Source: CAVWGP01 sp963754645
GTDB lineage: Bacteria; Pseudomonadota; Alphaproteobacteria; Bin65
Length of the DNA: 64,000 nucleotides
Reading direction: 5' to 3'
Assembly (NCBI GenBank): GCA_963754645.1
Contig: CAVWGP010000011.1
Coordinates: forward strand, 1,669,922 to 1,733,921
A program made the translations under genes and the position numbers. Positions 17,517 to 26,112 of this stretch are shown one piece after another (the first letter of the stretch is position 1; every line of letters begins with the position of its first letter). The notes beneath the pieces were generated by a model. The model did no database searches, was not told the origin of the DNA, and saw only the letters and a list, made by a program, of their open reading frames with translations.

Positions 17517-19201
17517 GCGCGCAACCGAAGCGTGTTCTAATTCTCGGCGGCTACGGCACGTTCGGCGGCCGGGCGGCGCGATTGCTGGCCGCGGAAGCCG
17601 GATTGACGCTCGTTGTCGCCGGACGATCGCCGGCCGCCGCCTCGGCGTTTTGCGCCACGCTGCCGGCAGGCGCTCGTTGCGAACCGGCGGCGTTCGACCG
17701 CGACGGCGATGTCGAGCGCCAATTGCGCGCCTTCGCCCCCGATCTCGTCATCGACGCCAGCGGGCCGTTTCAAGCCTATGGCGACGATCCCTATCGCGTC
17801 GTCAAGGCCGCGATCGCCCTCGGCATCGACTATCTCGATCTCGCCGACGGCGCGGATTTCGTGAGCGGGATCGGCGCGTTCGATGCCGAAGCCAAGGCGC
17901 GCGGCGTGTTCGCGCTCGCCGGCGCCAGCACCTTTCCTACTCTGACCGCCGCCGTGGTTCGCCGGCTGGGCGAGGGCATGGCGGGCATCGGTACGATCGG
18001 CGGCGGCCTAGCAACGTCGCCCTTTGCCGGGCTCGGGCCGAGCGTGATTCGCGCCGTCGCCGGCTATTCCGGCCGGCCGATTGCGCTGCGGCGCAATGGC
18101 GTGCCGGAAACGGCCCATGCTTCGATCGATAGCCGGCGCTTCACCATTGCGCCGCCGGGCTGCGTGCCGTTGTACAACCGGCGGTTCACGCTCGTCGATG
18201 TGCCGGACCTCAAGATCCTGCCGAAACTTTGGCCAGAACTGCGCGGCGTGTGGCTGGGCGCGGGTTCGGTGCCGGAGGTCCTGCATCGCGGGTTGACGGC
18301 GCTGGCCTGGCTGGTCCGCCTCCGGCTGCTGCCGTCGCTGACGCCCCTTGCCCGCTTGTTTCATTGGACCGGCAACACGCTGCGCTGGGGCGAACACCGC
18401 AGCGGCATGTTCGTGACCGTGCGCGGCACGGGGCGCGACGGCGGCGCCGTCGAGCGCGCCTGGCATCTCATTGCCGAGGGCGAAGATGGGCCGTTCATTC
18501 CGGTCATGGCGCTTCACGCGATCCTCCGCCATTGCCTCGCCGGCCGCAGGCCGCATGCCGGCGCGCGCTGCGCGGCGGCGGATGTAGAACTCGCCGATTA
18601 CGAGGCGCTCTTTGCGTCTCGCGCCATCGCCACCGGCATCCGCGAAGTGGCGCCGGCGGCCAGCGGCCCGCTCTATCGCAGAATACTCGGCGAGGCGTGG
18701 CCGAGGCTGCCGGAGGCTTTGCGCCGAATGCACAGTCCCTCAGGCGATTTTACCGCCGAAGGCCGCGCCGCGATCGAGCGCGGGCGCCATCCATTGGCGC
18801 GCGCCGCCGCGGCGATGTTCCGCTTTCCCCGCGCCGGCAACGACGTGCCCGTCGCCGTGACGTTCCGCCTGCGCGACGGCGGCGAGATCTGGGAGCGCGA
18901 TTTTGCCGGCCGCGTTTTCACCAGCGTGCAAACCCAAGGCCGCGGGCGAACCGAGCATCTCATTGTCGAGCGCTTCGGCCCGTTGCGCTTCGGCCTCGCC
19001 GTCGTCATCCGCGATGACCGGCTGTATCTCGTGCCGCGCCGTTGGAGCCTATTTTGCATTCCGATGCCGCGCTTCCTGTTGGCGACGGGCCACACCTATG
19101 AGTACGAGGAGGGCGGGCGTTTCCATTTCCATGTCGAGATCGCCCTGCCGCTCATCGGCCTCATCGTGCGCTACAAGGGGTGGCTGGCGGCGAAAAGCTG
19201 A
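17513..19201 (+). CDS. saccharopine-dehydrogenase-like NAD(P)-binding protein with C-terminal DUF4166
   Basis: This 562-residue two-domain protein has an N-terminal saccharopine-dehydrogenase-type Rossmann domain (LILGGYGTFGGRAARLL, about residues 10-26; VIDASGPFQAYG). The C-terminal DUF4166 part runs from about 400 to the end (FRFPRAGNDVPVAVTF, GRTEHLIVERFGPLRFGL, GGRFHFHVEIALPLIGLIVRYKG). The start is the GTG at 17513, overlapping the stop of the monooxygenase. Earlier in-frame codons lie inside that gene. A redox pair acting on one metabolite is a reasonable guess, but no substrate can be named. It belongs to a known fusion architecture. Confidence 0.87.
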   Translation: MSAQPKRVLILGGYGTFGGRAARLLAAEAGLTLVVAGRSPAAASAFCATLPAGARCEPAAFDRDGDVERQLRAFAPDLVIDASGPFQAYGDDPYRVVKAAIALGIDYLDLADGADFVSGIGAFDAEAKARGVFALAGASTFPTLTAAVVRRLGEGMAGIGTIGGGLATSPFAGLGPSVIRAVAGYSGRPIALRRNGVPETAHASIDSRRFTIAPPGCVPLYNRRFTLVDVPDLKILPKLWPELRGVWLGAGSVPEVLHRGLTALAWLVRLRLLPSLTPLARLFHWTGNTLRWGEHRSGMFVTVRGTGRDGGAVERAWHLIAEGEDGPFIPVMALHAILRHCLAGRRPHAGARCAAADVELADYEALFASRAIATGIREVAPAASGPLYRRILGEAWPRLPEALRRMHSPSGDFTAEGRAAIERGRHPLARAAAAMFRFPRAGNDVPVAVTFRLRDGGEIWERDFAGRVFTSVQTQGRGRTEHLIVERFGPLRFGLAVVIRDDRLYLVPRRWSLFCIPMPRFLLATGHTYEYEEGGRFHFHVEIALPLIGLIVRYKGWLAAKS

Positions 19202-19321
19202 GCCGCGCGCGGCGTCGCGGGCTATTGGCATGGGGCGGGCGAATCGGTCTATGTTGCACGCTTGGCACGCGCCGCCGCCGATGCGACGGCGGCCGAAGTT
19301 TCGCGAATTGGGAGGGAAAAA

Positions 19322-20305
19322 ATGACGATCTCGAATCCGATCCGCCGCGCCTTTGCGTTGGCATTGGCCGTGGCGGGGTTCGCCGCGCTGCCGGCGCAGG
19401 CCCAGGACTATCCCGCGCAAGATATCCGCGCGATCTGCAATTTTCCCGCCGGCACGGGCGGCGACGTGTTCGTGCGCTATTTCAGCGCCAAGCTTAGCGC
19501 GCTCGCCGGCAAGCCCGTCATCGTCGAAAATCGCGGCGGCGCGCTCGGCAATATCGGAACCGAGGCGGCGGCGCGTTCCAAGCCCGATGGCTACACGATC
19601 CTGATCGTGCCCGGCAGCTCGACCATGGCGGCCGCGGTCCACGTGTTCAAGAAGCTGCCCTTCGATCCGGTCAAGGATTTCACGCCGGTGACGACCTTGG
19701 CGCGGCTCGGCTTCGTCCTCGCGGTCGACGCGAAATCGCCGATCAAGACCGTGGCCGATCTCAACGCGCATTTGAAGGCGAAGGGCGACAAGGCGAATTT
19801 CGGCATCGCGGCCAATACCGGCCTGGTCTCGGCCGAGCTCTATAAAAAGGTCGCGGGCGTCAAGGCGACCAAGGTTCAGTATCGCGAAATGCAGACCCTG
19901 ATGAACGACATGTACGCCGACAAGCTCGATTTCGCCTTCGGCGATCCGGTGTGGGCGGTCGAGCAAGTCAAGGCCGGCAAAATCCGCGTCCTCGCGGTCA
20001 CCTCGGGCCAGCGCATGGCGGCCCTGCCCGATGTGCCGACGTTCAAGGAAGCGGGCTATCCGGATTTCGGCCAGATCATCGCCTGGTGGGCCGTGTTCGT
20101 TCCGGCCGGCACGCCGCAGCCCGTCGTCGCCAAGCTCGAAGCCTGGTTCAACCAGATCGCGGCGTCGCCCGAAACCAAGACGTTTCTCGGCCAATTCGGC
20201 TCCGAGCCGTTTCCCGGCAACGGCCGCAGCCTCGCCGAACTGCTCGCCTCCGACATCAAGAATTGGGGCGACTACGTCAAACTGGCCGGCATCGAGCCGC
20301 AATAA
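19322..20305 (+). CDS. tripartite tricarboxylate transporter substrate-binding protein (TctC/Bug family)
   Basis: This 327-residue periplasmic binding protein has a signal peptide (to AQAQ). Bug-family blocks include IRAICNFPAGTGGDVFVRYF, ENRGGALGNIGTEAAARSKPDGYT, a central TPVTTLARLGFVL and LPDVPTFKEAGYPDF. The start at 19322 has GGAGGG a few bases upstream. It heads a tctC-tctB-tctA operon, so its carboxylate ligand feeds the sodium- or proton-driven TctAB permease. The ligand identity (citrate, dicarboxylate, aromatic acid) cannot be read from sequence. Confidence 0.92.
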   Translation: MTISNPIRRAFALALAVAGFAALPAQAQDYPAQDIRAICNFPAGTGGDVFVRYFSAKLSALAGKPVIVENRGGALGNIGTEAAARSKPDGYTILIVPGSSTMAAAVHVFKKLPFDPVKDFTPVTTLARLGFVLAVDAKSPIKTVADLNAHLKAKGDKANFGIAANTGLVSAELYKKVAGVKATKVQYREMQTLMNDMYADKLDFAFGDPVWAVEQVKAGKIRVLAVTSGQRMAALPDVPTFKEAGYPDFGQIIAWWAVFVPAGTPQPVVAKLEAWFNQIAASPETKTFLGQFGSEPFPGNGRSLAELLASDIKNWGDYVKLAGIEPQ

Positions 20306-20370
20306 GCCGCCGTGGCGGCGCGCGCCCGCCGCGGGCGAGCCGCGCCGCCGGAGCGCGCGGCAATCGGGCG

Positions 20371-20820
20371 ATGATTCGTATCAAGAGCGCGCGCGATTTC
20401 GGCGCCGCCATGCTGTGCGCGCTGCTTGGCGCCGCCGGCCTGTGGTTCGGCCGCGGCTATGAGACCGGCACCGCATCGGCGATGGGACCGGGCTACATGC
20501 CGATGCTGCTGAGCCTCGGCCTGCTCGGTTTCGCGGCCGTGATCGGATTGCGCGCGCTGACGGTGGAAAGCGTTGCCATCGGGCGCGTCGATGCGCGCTC
20601 GGCCTTGTCGATCCTGGCGGCCGTTCTTGCTTTCGCGGCGCTGATACGGATGGCGGGATCGGCGCCCGCGATCGTCGCCGCCTTCGCGCTCGCCGCCTTG
20701 GGCTCGCGCGAAACGCGCTGGCGCGAAGCGGCGCCGCTGGCGCTGGGGTTGGCGGCGCTCTGCGTCGCGGTTTTCTATTACGGGCTGAAGCAGGCCATGC
20801 CGCCGTTCGGGGCGCGCTAG
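20371..20820 (+). CDS. tctB: tripartite tricarboxylate transporter small membrane protein TctB
   Basis: This 149-residue integral membrane protein has four predicted helices (around 10-27, 42-62, 72-92 and 118-140). It has the TctB hallmark ETGTASAMGPGYMPMLLSLGL just after the first helix. ATG 20371 is the first codon of the conserved N-terminus. It lies 65 nt after tctC and directly before tctA (1 nt gap), so the three genes form one operon. Confidence 0.9.
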   Translation: MIRIKSARDFGAAMLCALLGAAGLWFGRGYETGTASAMGPGYMPMLLSLGLLGFAAVIGLRALTVESVAIGRVDARSALSILAAVLAFAALIRMAGSAPAIVAAFALAALGSRETRWREAAPLALGLAALCVAVFYYGLKQAMPPFGAR

Positions 20821-20821
20821 G

Positions 20822-22321
20822 GTGGATATTTTCGGCCAATTGTTGTCGGGTTTCGCCGGCGCATTGACGCTGCAGAATCTGCTGTTCTGCTTCATAGGCT
20901 GCCTGCTCGGCACGCTGATCGGCGTGCTGCCCGGGATCGGGCCGGTCGCCGCCATCGCGATGCTGCTGCCGGCGACCTACGGCCTGTCGCCCCTGACCGC
21001 GCTGGTCATGCTGTCCGGCATCTACTACGGCGCGCAATATGGCGGCTCGACGACGGCCATTCTCGTCAACATGCCGGGCGAGTCGTCCTCGGTCGTGACC
21101 TGCCTCGACGGATACCGGATGGCGCAACAGGGGCGCGCCGGCCCGGCGCTGGCGATCGCGGCGCTGGGCTCGCTGTTCGCCGGCATCGTCGGCACGCTGC
21201 TCATCGCCTGCTTCGCGCCGCTGCTCGCCGCGTTCACCGAAAAAATTTCGTCGGTGGAATTTTTCTCGCTCATGGTGCTCGGCCTGCTGTCGGCCGTGGT
21301 CATGGCCCAGGGCTCGATCGTCAAGGCGATCGCCATGATCTTCGCCGGCCTGCTGTTCGGCCTGTCCGGCACCGACGTTCAATCCGGCACCGCGCGCTTT
21401 ACCTTCGGCCTCGGTTCGCTGTTCGAGGGCATCCCGTTCTTGCCGCTGGTCATGGGCCTGTTCGGCATCAACGAGATCATGGCCAATCTCGAGCGCCGCG
21501 GCGAGCGCCAGGTGGCGAACATGAAGATCGGGCATCTGTGGCCGACGCGGCAGGATTTCCGCGAAGCCTGGCCCGCGGTGCTGCGCGGCACGGGTCTCGG
21601 ATCGCTGCTCGGAATTTTGCCCGGCGGCGGCGCCGTGCTCGCGTCCTTCGCCAGCTATGCGATGGAGAAAAAAGCCGCGCGCGATCCGCAGCGTTTCGGC
21701 AAGGGCGCCATCGAAGGCGTTGCCGGCCCCGAATCCGCCAACAACGCCGCGGCGCAAACCTCGTTCATTCCGCTGCTCACGCTCGGCATACCGTCCAATG
21801 TCGTGATGGCGCTGATCATGGGCGCGCTCATCATTCAAGGGATTGCGCCCGGTTCGGCGGTGATCGACAAGCGGCCCGATCTGTTCTGGGGCATCGTCGC
21901 CAGCATGCTGATCGGCAACGTCATGCTGCTGGTCATCAACCTGCCGCTGATCGGGCTCTGGGTGCGCCTGCTGCGCGTGCCTTACCGGCTGCTCTATCCG
22001 TGCATACTCGTGTTCTGCATGATCGGCATTTACAGCGTGAATGCGAGCACGACCGATATTCTGCTCACGGTGTTTTTCGCCGGCCTGGGCTATGCCATGC
22101 TCAAATTCGGCTGCGAGCCGGCGCCGTTCGTGCTCGGCTTCCTGCTCGGGCCGCTGATGGAGGAGAACATGCGCCGCTCGATGACGCTGTCGCGCGGCGA
22201 TCCGGCGATCTTCGTCGAGCGCCCGATTTCGCTGGTGCTGCTGCTGATCGCCGCCGGCCTTGTCGTCATGGTGGCCTTGCCCCAGCTGCGCCGCGCGCGC
22301 GACGCGGCGTTCCGGCAATGA
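20822..22321 (+). CDS. tctA: tripartite tricarboxylate transporter permease TctA
   Basis: This 499-residue multi-pass membrane protein is the large permease of the tricarboxylate transporter. It shows GVLPGIGPVAAIAMLLPATYGL, SGIYYGAQYGGSTTAILVNMPGE and the later LGILPGGGAVLASFASY repeat half, in the usual duplicated TctA pattern. The GTG start at 20822 follows the tctB stop by one base and preserves the typical N-terminus. Full length matches the family. Its stop overlaps the start of a 20-codon basic micro-ORF (22318-22380) that precedes nhaA. Confidence 0.93.
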   Translation: MDIFGQLLSGFAGALTLQNLLFCFIGCLLGTLIGVLPGIGPVAAIAMLLPATYGLSPLTALVMLSGIYYGAQYGGSTTAILVNMPGESSSVVTCLDGYRMAQQGRAGPALAIAALGSLFAGIVGTLLIACFAPLLAAFTEKISSVEFFSLMVLGLLSAVVMAQGSIVKAIAMIFAGLLFGLSGTDVQSGTARFTFGLGSLFEGIPFLPLVMGLFGINEIMANLERRGERQVANMKIGHLWPTRQDFREAWPAVLRGTGLGSLLGILPGGGAVLASFASYAMEKKAARDPQRFGKGAIEGVAGPESANNAAAQTSFIPLLTLGIPSNVVMALIMGALIIQGIAPGSAVIDKRPDLFWGIVASMLIGNVMLLVINLPLIGLWVRLLRVPYRLLYPCILVFCMIGIYSVNASTTDILLTVFFAGLGYAMLKFGCEPAPFVLGFLLGPLMEENMRRSMTLSRGDPAIFVERPISLVLLLIAAGLVVMVALPQLRRARDAAFRQ

Positions 22322-22392
22322 TGCAAGCGGGCGCGAAAGTCCGCCGGCCCGCGCGCGGCGGCAAGCCGCTCCAACGCTAAAAGAGCCCGCCG

Positions 22393-24348
22393 ATGCCGCT
22401 CTCCGCCATCCGCAATTTCGTCCGCCACGAGGCCTTCGGCGGCGCGCTCTTGGTCGCGACCGCCGCATTGGCGCTGATCGTGGCGAACAGCCCGTGGGCG
22501 CCTTATTACGATCTGCTCGAAACCGTGAAAATCACGATCAAGGTCGGCGAGGTCTTCGCGCTCGACAAGCCGATCCTGCTCTGGATCAACGACGGGCTGA
22601 TGGCGATTTTCTTCTTGCTCGTCGGCTTGGAGATCAAGCGCGAGATGGTCGAAGGCGAGCTGTCGTCGCCGCGCCGCGCGCTGTTGCCCGCCGTCGCTGC
22701 GCTTGGCGGCATGGCGGTGCCGGCGGCGATCTTCGCCGCGTTCAACCTGGGCGACGCGGCGGCGCTGCGCGGCTGGGCGATACCCTCGGCGACGGACATC
22801 GCCTTCTCGCTCGCCGTGCTGGCGCTGCTCGGCAATCGCGTGCCGTTCGCCTTGAAGGTGTTCCTGCTCGCCGTCGCCGTGCTCGACGATTTGGGCGCCA
22901 TTGTCGTCATCGCGATTTTTTACACCGCGCAGCTCTCGCTCGTATCCTTGGCGGCGGCGCTGGCCGGTATTCTTGCCCTCGTCGCCCTCAATTGGCGCGG
23001 CGTCGACAAGCCGGCGCCCTATATCTTGATCGGCATCGTCGTGTGGGTCTGTGTGCTCAAATCCGGCGTGCATGCGACGCTTGCCGGCGTCGTCGTGGCC
23101 CTCGCCATCCCGATGCGCGCCGCGGCGGACGCGGCGCGCTCGCCGCTCAAGGAGCTTGAGGAATCGCTGCACGGTTCGGTCGCCTACGGCATCCTGCCGC
23201 TGTTCGCCTTCGCCAATGCCGGCGTGTCGCTGGCCGGGCTCACGCTGGCGAAATTTCTCGAGCCGCTGACCCTCGGCATTGCGCTCGGACTCTTCGCCGG
23301 CAAGCAGATCGGAATTTTTGGCGCGACATTTCTCGCGGTGAAGCTGCGTCTTTGCGTCAAGCCCGAGGGCGCCACCTGGCCGCAGATCTATGCCGTCGCC
23401 ATCGTCTGCGGCATCGGCTTCACCATGAGCCTTTTCATCGGCACCTTGGCGTTCAGCGACCCGAAATACGACGCCGCGATCCGGCTCGGCGTGCTCGGCG
23501 GCTCGCTGCTGTCGGCGGTGGTCGGTTATCTTCTGCTGCGGCTTGACTTTGCCCAAGGGACCGGCGCCGGAATAGTTGATCCGCCCGGCGCTCGCCTCGC
23601 GCCCGCGAAGGCGTTAGGCTGCGCGCGACAAGCCGAGGAGCCAAGGATGACGATCGCCTATCTGCTGACCTACACCGGGCCGGGTGCCGCCGGCGATGCG
23701 CTGCGCGCCTGGATCATGGGCGCGCCGGTCGCGTTGTTCAAGAAAGCCAAGGGCATCGAGTCGATCGATCTCTACGTGCCGGAAAAGCCGGCGCACGATC
23801 CCTATCTCGACGACGGCGCGCCGCCGCTGGCCACGCTGCAGGCCGCGTTCAAGACGCCGGCCGATGTCGAGGACGTGCTGGCGAGCGCCGAGTTCCGCGC
23901 CGCGATCGTGGCGCCGTCGCCGGCGCCGCCCGACAAGGTGCGCGCCACGCACGAGGCCATGGCGTGGCACTTCTATCCGGTCAAGGGCGAGTCCAAGCCG
24001 GCGCCGCTCACCGCCACGTGCTCCTACGTCGTGCGCTATCACCGCCCGGCCGAGGACGAAACGGCCTTCGTGAAATTCTACGTCGATCACCATCCGGCGC
24101 TGCTCGGCAAGTTCCCCAACATCCGCAACGTGATGTGCTACCTGCCGATCGCGTGGCAGGATCCGACGCCGATCGCGCATTCCGATTACATGCTCGGCAA
24201 CGAGGTCGTGTTCGATTCGATCGACGGGCTCAATGCTTCGCTCAAATCGGACGTCCGCCACGAGCTGCGCGACGACTTCAAGCGCTTCCCGAAATTCACC
24301 GGCCGCAACACGCATTTCGCGATGCGGCGCACGCGGCTGCTGGGATAG
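22393..24348 (+). CDS. nhaA: NhaA Na+/H+ antiporter joined in frame to an EthD-type protein
   Basis: Residues 1 to about 390 are a complete NhaA. It has the catalytic Asp pair in VLDDLGAIVV (about 163-164), DGLMAIFFLLVGLEIKRE and PSATDIAFSLAVLALLG, and ends GYLLLRL. NhaA exchanges sodium for protons in the inner membrane. The frame does not stop there. A linker of about 28 codons, intergenic-like in composition, leads into an EthD-type protein (from 23647). Either a stop codon was lost (true fusion), or one indel near 23560-23600 joined two genes. The four-codon gap to the tctA micro-ORF and the shared direction suggest cotranscription with tctCBA, possibly supplying the sodium gradient. Confidence 0.85.
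   Translation: MPLSAIRNFVRHEAFGGALLVATAALALIVANSPWAPYYDLLETVKITIKVGEVFALDKPILLWINDGLMAIFFLLVGLEIKREMVEGELSSPRRALLPAVAALGGMAVPAAIFAAFNLGDAAALRGWAIPSATDIAFSLAVLALLGNRVPFALKVFLLAVAVLDDLGAIVVIAIFYTAQLSLVSLAAALAGILALVALNWRGVDKPAPYILIGIVVWVCVLKSGVHATLAGVVVALAIPMRAAADAARSPLKELEESLHGSVAYGILPLFAFANAGVSLAGLTLAKFLEPLTLGIALGLFAGKQIGIFGATFLAVKLRLCVKPEGATWPQIYAVAIVCGIGFTMSLFIGTLAFSDPKYDAAIRLGVLGGSLLSAVVGYLLLRLDFAQGTGAGIVDPPGARLAPAKALGCARQAEEPRMTIAYLLTYTGPGAAGDALRAWIMGAPVALFKKAKGIESIDLYVPEKPAHDPYLDDGAPPLATLQAAFKTPADVEDVLASAEFRAAIVAPSPAPPDKVRATHEAMAWHFYPVKGESKPAPLTATCSYVVRYHRPAEDETAFVKFYVDHHPALLGKFPNIRNVMCYLPIAWQDPTPIAHSDYMLGNEVVFDSIDGLNASLKSDVRHELRDDFKRFPKFTGRNTHFAMRRTRLLG
23647..24348 (+). other. EthD-type domain with its own start codon inside the nhaA frame
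   Basis: The ATG at 23647 is preceded by GAGGAGCCAAGG, a good ribosome site. It opens a self-sufficient 233-residue protein of the EthD/dimeric alpha-beta barrel family (MTIAYLLTYTGPG; C-terminal YVVRYHRPAEDETAFVKFYVDHHPALLGKFPNI-type block). EthD-like proteins occur beside ether- and aromatic-degradation genes, but their reaction is unclear. I think it is made as a separate protein by internal initiation even if the nhaA frame reads through. Confidence 0.65.
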
Positions 24349-24391
24349 GCAGGGCGCGGCGGCGCGACGGCCGATATTGCGCGAGCGCCCG

Positions 24392-24808
24392 CTATGCGAG
24401 CGTCGCGAGATACTTCACCTTCGCTTCCGACTTGCCCTTGCGCATCGCCTCGAAAAAGCGCTTGTCGGCGGTTATCAGCGGGGCCTCCCAGCGCTCTGCA
24501 GTGGCCGCATAGAAGCAATCGTAGATCGGATGGCCGATCCGCTCGGCGATCTCAAGTGCGCGGGCAAGCAGTTCCTTCGACGCGATGAGCAGCAGGGCGC
24601 CCGGCAAGTGACGGACGATCTCGTCGGCCTGTGCCCGGGTGATTTCGTTTTTCACCCGTCGCTGCCAGAGCACATTTCCCACTTCCGCCAAAATGAGATC
24701 GGGCGCAATGAGCAGCCCGTCCTCGGCGGCGACCCGTCGTGCCGCGTCGGACAATGGTTCATCAAGGTACCATTTGCAGGCCACGCTGGCATCGACGACG
24801 CGGTTCAC
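24392..24808 (-). CDS. vapC: VapC-type PIN-domain toxin
   Basis: This 138-residue PIN-domain ribonuclease starts VVDASVACKWYLDEP, with the first acidic residue at about position 6. The remaining acidic residues sit in LAEVGNVLW, YDCFYAATAE and LITADKRFF. This is the full PIN set for a VapC toxin that cleaves RNA when freed from its antitoxin. The start is GTG 24808 and overlaps the antitoxin stop (GTGA), the usual coupling in vapBC operons. Confidence 0.92.
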   Translation of the reverse strand: MNRVVDASVACKWYLDEPLSDAARRVAAEDGLLIAPDLILAEVGNVLWQRRVKNEITRAQADEIVRHLPGALLLIASKELLARALEIAERIGHPIYDCFYAATAERWEAPLITADKRFFEAMRKGKSEAKVKYLATLA

Positions 24809-25038
24809 CGTCGATCCCGTGCGTCGCGGATAATGTCGGCGCTATCGGTCGTAAGTTTCTTGGGCGTCATCGCCCGGATCCGGTCCATCTCGGCGACGAG
24901 CGCCTGCCGCGTCGGCCCCGCCGCCTCGGACAAAAGCTCGCGCAGAAGTTGCTCAAGCGAAATCCGGCGCGCTTCGGCTTGGCGCTTCAGCCGCTCGATT
25001 ACGGCGTCGTCGAGATTGCGGACCAACAATTGACCCAT
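24805..25038 (-). CDS. vapB: VapB/FitA-like ribbon-helix-helix antitoxin
   Basis: This 77-residue antitoxin has an N-terminal ribbon-helix-helix DNA-binding part (GQLLVRNLDDAVIERLKRQA, RRISLEQLLRELLSEA). Its C-terminal tail should wrap the toxin. ATG 25038 has AAGGAAGG upstream and a palindromic operator (25054-25073) right behind it, so this is the start of the functional antitoxin. The same frame is nevertheless open further upstream through the MarR/LOG gene. It neutralises VapC and, with it, probably represses the operon. Confidence 0.88.
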   Translation of the reverse strand: MGQLLVRNLDDAVIERLKRQAEARRISLEQLLRELLSEAAGPTRQALVAEMDRIRAMTPKKLTTDSADIIRDARDRR

Positions 25039-26037
25039 GGCCAGGACCTTCCTTGCTATCATACTTGATAGCATAAGGCGAAGCGACCGCCAAGCGGGAG
25101 CCAAGGCCGGTTTGAACTCAGGCGCGATCGCGGCGAAGAACGCGTCCACCGAAGGCACGATCATCAACCCGGTCCGCGCGCGCGGGCGCAGCATGCGGTT
25201 GGCGTCGAAATGCTCGATCGGGCGCAAGAAGCGTTGCCAGTAGCCGTCGATATCGACGAGGTAAACCGGCTTGTCGGTTTGCCCAAGATCGACTTTGAGC
25301 ATTTCGGTGACGATCTCGTCGAGCGTGCCGAGTCCGCCGGGCAGCGCGGCGAAGCAATCGGCGAATTGCGACATCATGGTTTTGCGTGCGTTCAGAGTGT
25401 CGTCCAGAATCAGCTCGGTGATCGCGCGCTCGGCGCGCTCGTCGCGGATCAGTGCTTCGGGCAGCGCGCCGACGACGTCGCCGCCCGCTGCCATCGCCGC
25501 GTGCGCCGGTATCGCGAGCCGCGACGCGATATCGCCGCGGCCGATATCCCGGGCGAGCGCGGTATCGATCGGGGCGTCGAGCGCGGGATCCGCGAGCGCC
25601 GGCGCCGCGAGCCGTTCGAGCAGCGCGGCCAAGGTCGCGGCCTCGCGGTCGCTGAGCCGCGCGCCGACGGCGTCGCGGATCGCCGGGCCGTAGACGCGCC
25701 ACATTTTTTTCCGCAGCGCCAGGCCGGCGCGGGTGATGACGAGGTACTGGCCGCGCTTGTCCGCGGGGCAGCGGCGGCGCTCGACATAGCCCTTTGCGGC
25801 GAGCCGGCCGACCAGGCGTGAGAGATTGTATTGCTCCAGCAGCATCGCCTGTTCGAGCGCGAAGGGCCGCAAGCCCGGCGCGCCGGCGCGCTCGACCGCG
25901 AGCAACACATCGTACCAGGCGAGCGGCGGCAGGCCGGCTTGCTTGAGCCGCGCCTCGACCGCCGCCATCGCCGCCAGCTGGGCGCGCACCAGGCGGGTCC
26001 AGGCGCGGACGGCGGCATCGGACGGCGGCTTGGTCAT
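24805..26037 (-). CDS. MarR-type regulator / truncated LOG chimera, open through vapB
   Basis: Residues 1 to about 150 are a MarR-family winged-helix protein (YDVLLAVERAG, MLLEQYNLSRLVGRLAAKGYVERRRCPADKRGQYLVIT-type wing). From about 170 the chain becomes the C-terminal half of a LOG (cytokinin-activating, lysine-decarboxylase-like) protein: AAMAAGGDVVGALPEAL, KTMMSQFADCFAALPGGLGTLDEI. The N-terminal LOG half with its GGG-GLMG nucleotide site is missing, so phosphoribohydrolase activity is unlikely. No stop intervenes before the vapB start, so the ORF ends only with the antitoxin stop. The true product may be the MarR part alone. ATG 26037 faces palindromes and a divergent glutathione transferase gene. 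Confidence 0.65.
   Translation of the reverse strand: MTKPPSDAAVRAWTRLVRAQLAAMAAVEARLKQAGLPPLAWYDVLLAVERAGAPGLRPFALEQAMLLEQYNLSRLVGRLAAKGYVERRRCPADKRGQYLVITRAGLALRKKMWRVYGPAIRDAVGARLSDREAATLAALLERLAAPALADPALDAPIDTALARDIGRGDIASRLAIPAHAAMAAGGDVVGALPEALIRDERAERAITELILDDTLNARKTMMSQFADCFAALPGGLGTLDEIVTEMLKVDLGQTDKPVYLVDIDGYWQRFLRPIEHFDANRMLRPRARTGLMIVPSVDAFFAAIAPEFKPALAPAWRSLRLMLSSMIARKVLAMGQLLVRNLDDAVIERLKRQAEARRISLEQLLRELLSEAAGPTRQALVAEMDRIRAMTPKKLTTDSADIIRDARDRR
25054..25073. promoter_or_regulatory. palindromic operator of the vapBC operon
   Basis: Perfect 8-bp arms TGCTATCA (25054-25061) and TGATAGCA (25066-25073) flank TACT, 15 nt upstream of the vapB ATG on the minus strand. Position and symmetry fit the VapB-VapC autoregulatory site. 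The local sequence is AT-rich compared with its surroundings. Confidence 0.75.
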
Positions 26038-26077
26038 GGCGGCTCACGAAACTGTGTTGCGCGGGTCGTTGACCGGT

Positions 26078-26112
26078 AAATGCATTTGCATCAAAAGTCA
26101 ATGCACGTGCAT
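26078..26112. promoter_or_regulatory. paired palindromes between the MarR and GST genes
   Basis: AAATGCATTT at 26078-26087 and ATGCACGTGCAT at 26101-26112 are both perfect palindromes, about 24 nt apart centre to centre. They lie in the 190-nt divergent intergenic region between the MarR-type gene and the GST gene. MarR dimers bind such sites, so these are candidate operators for both promoters. I see no other feature in this gap. Confidence 0.6.

Noticed and set aside
22318..22380. 20-codon basic micro-ORF overlapping the tctA stop and preceding nhaA
   Set aside because: It has an ATGA overlap and could be a leader peptide, but there is no conservation or attenuator structure visible to support it.
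20381..22468. Very long open frame on the minus strand opposite tctA
   Set aside because: It is antisense to a well-conserved permease gene; the product is Arg/Glu/His-rich low-complexity sequence typical of mirror frames in GC-rich DNA.
24805..25053. Treating vapB as only a domain of the MarR/LOG chimera
   Set aside because: Its own start codon, ribosome site, operator palindrome and coupling to vapC all support independent expression.
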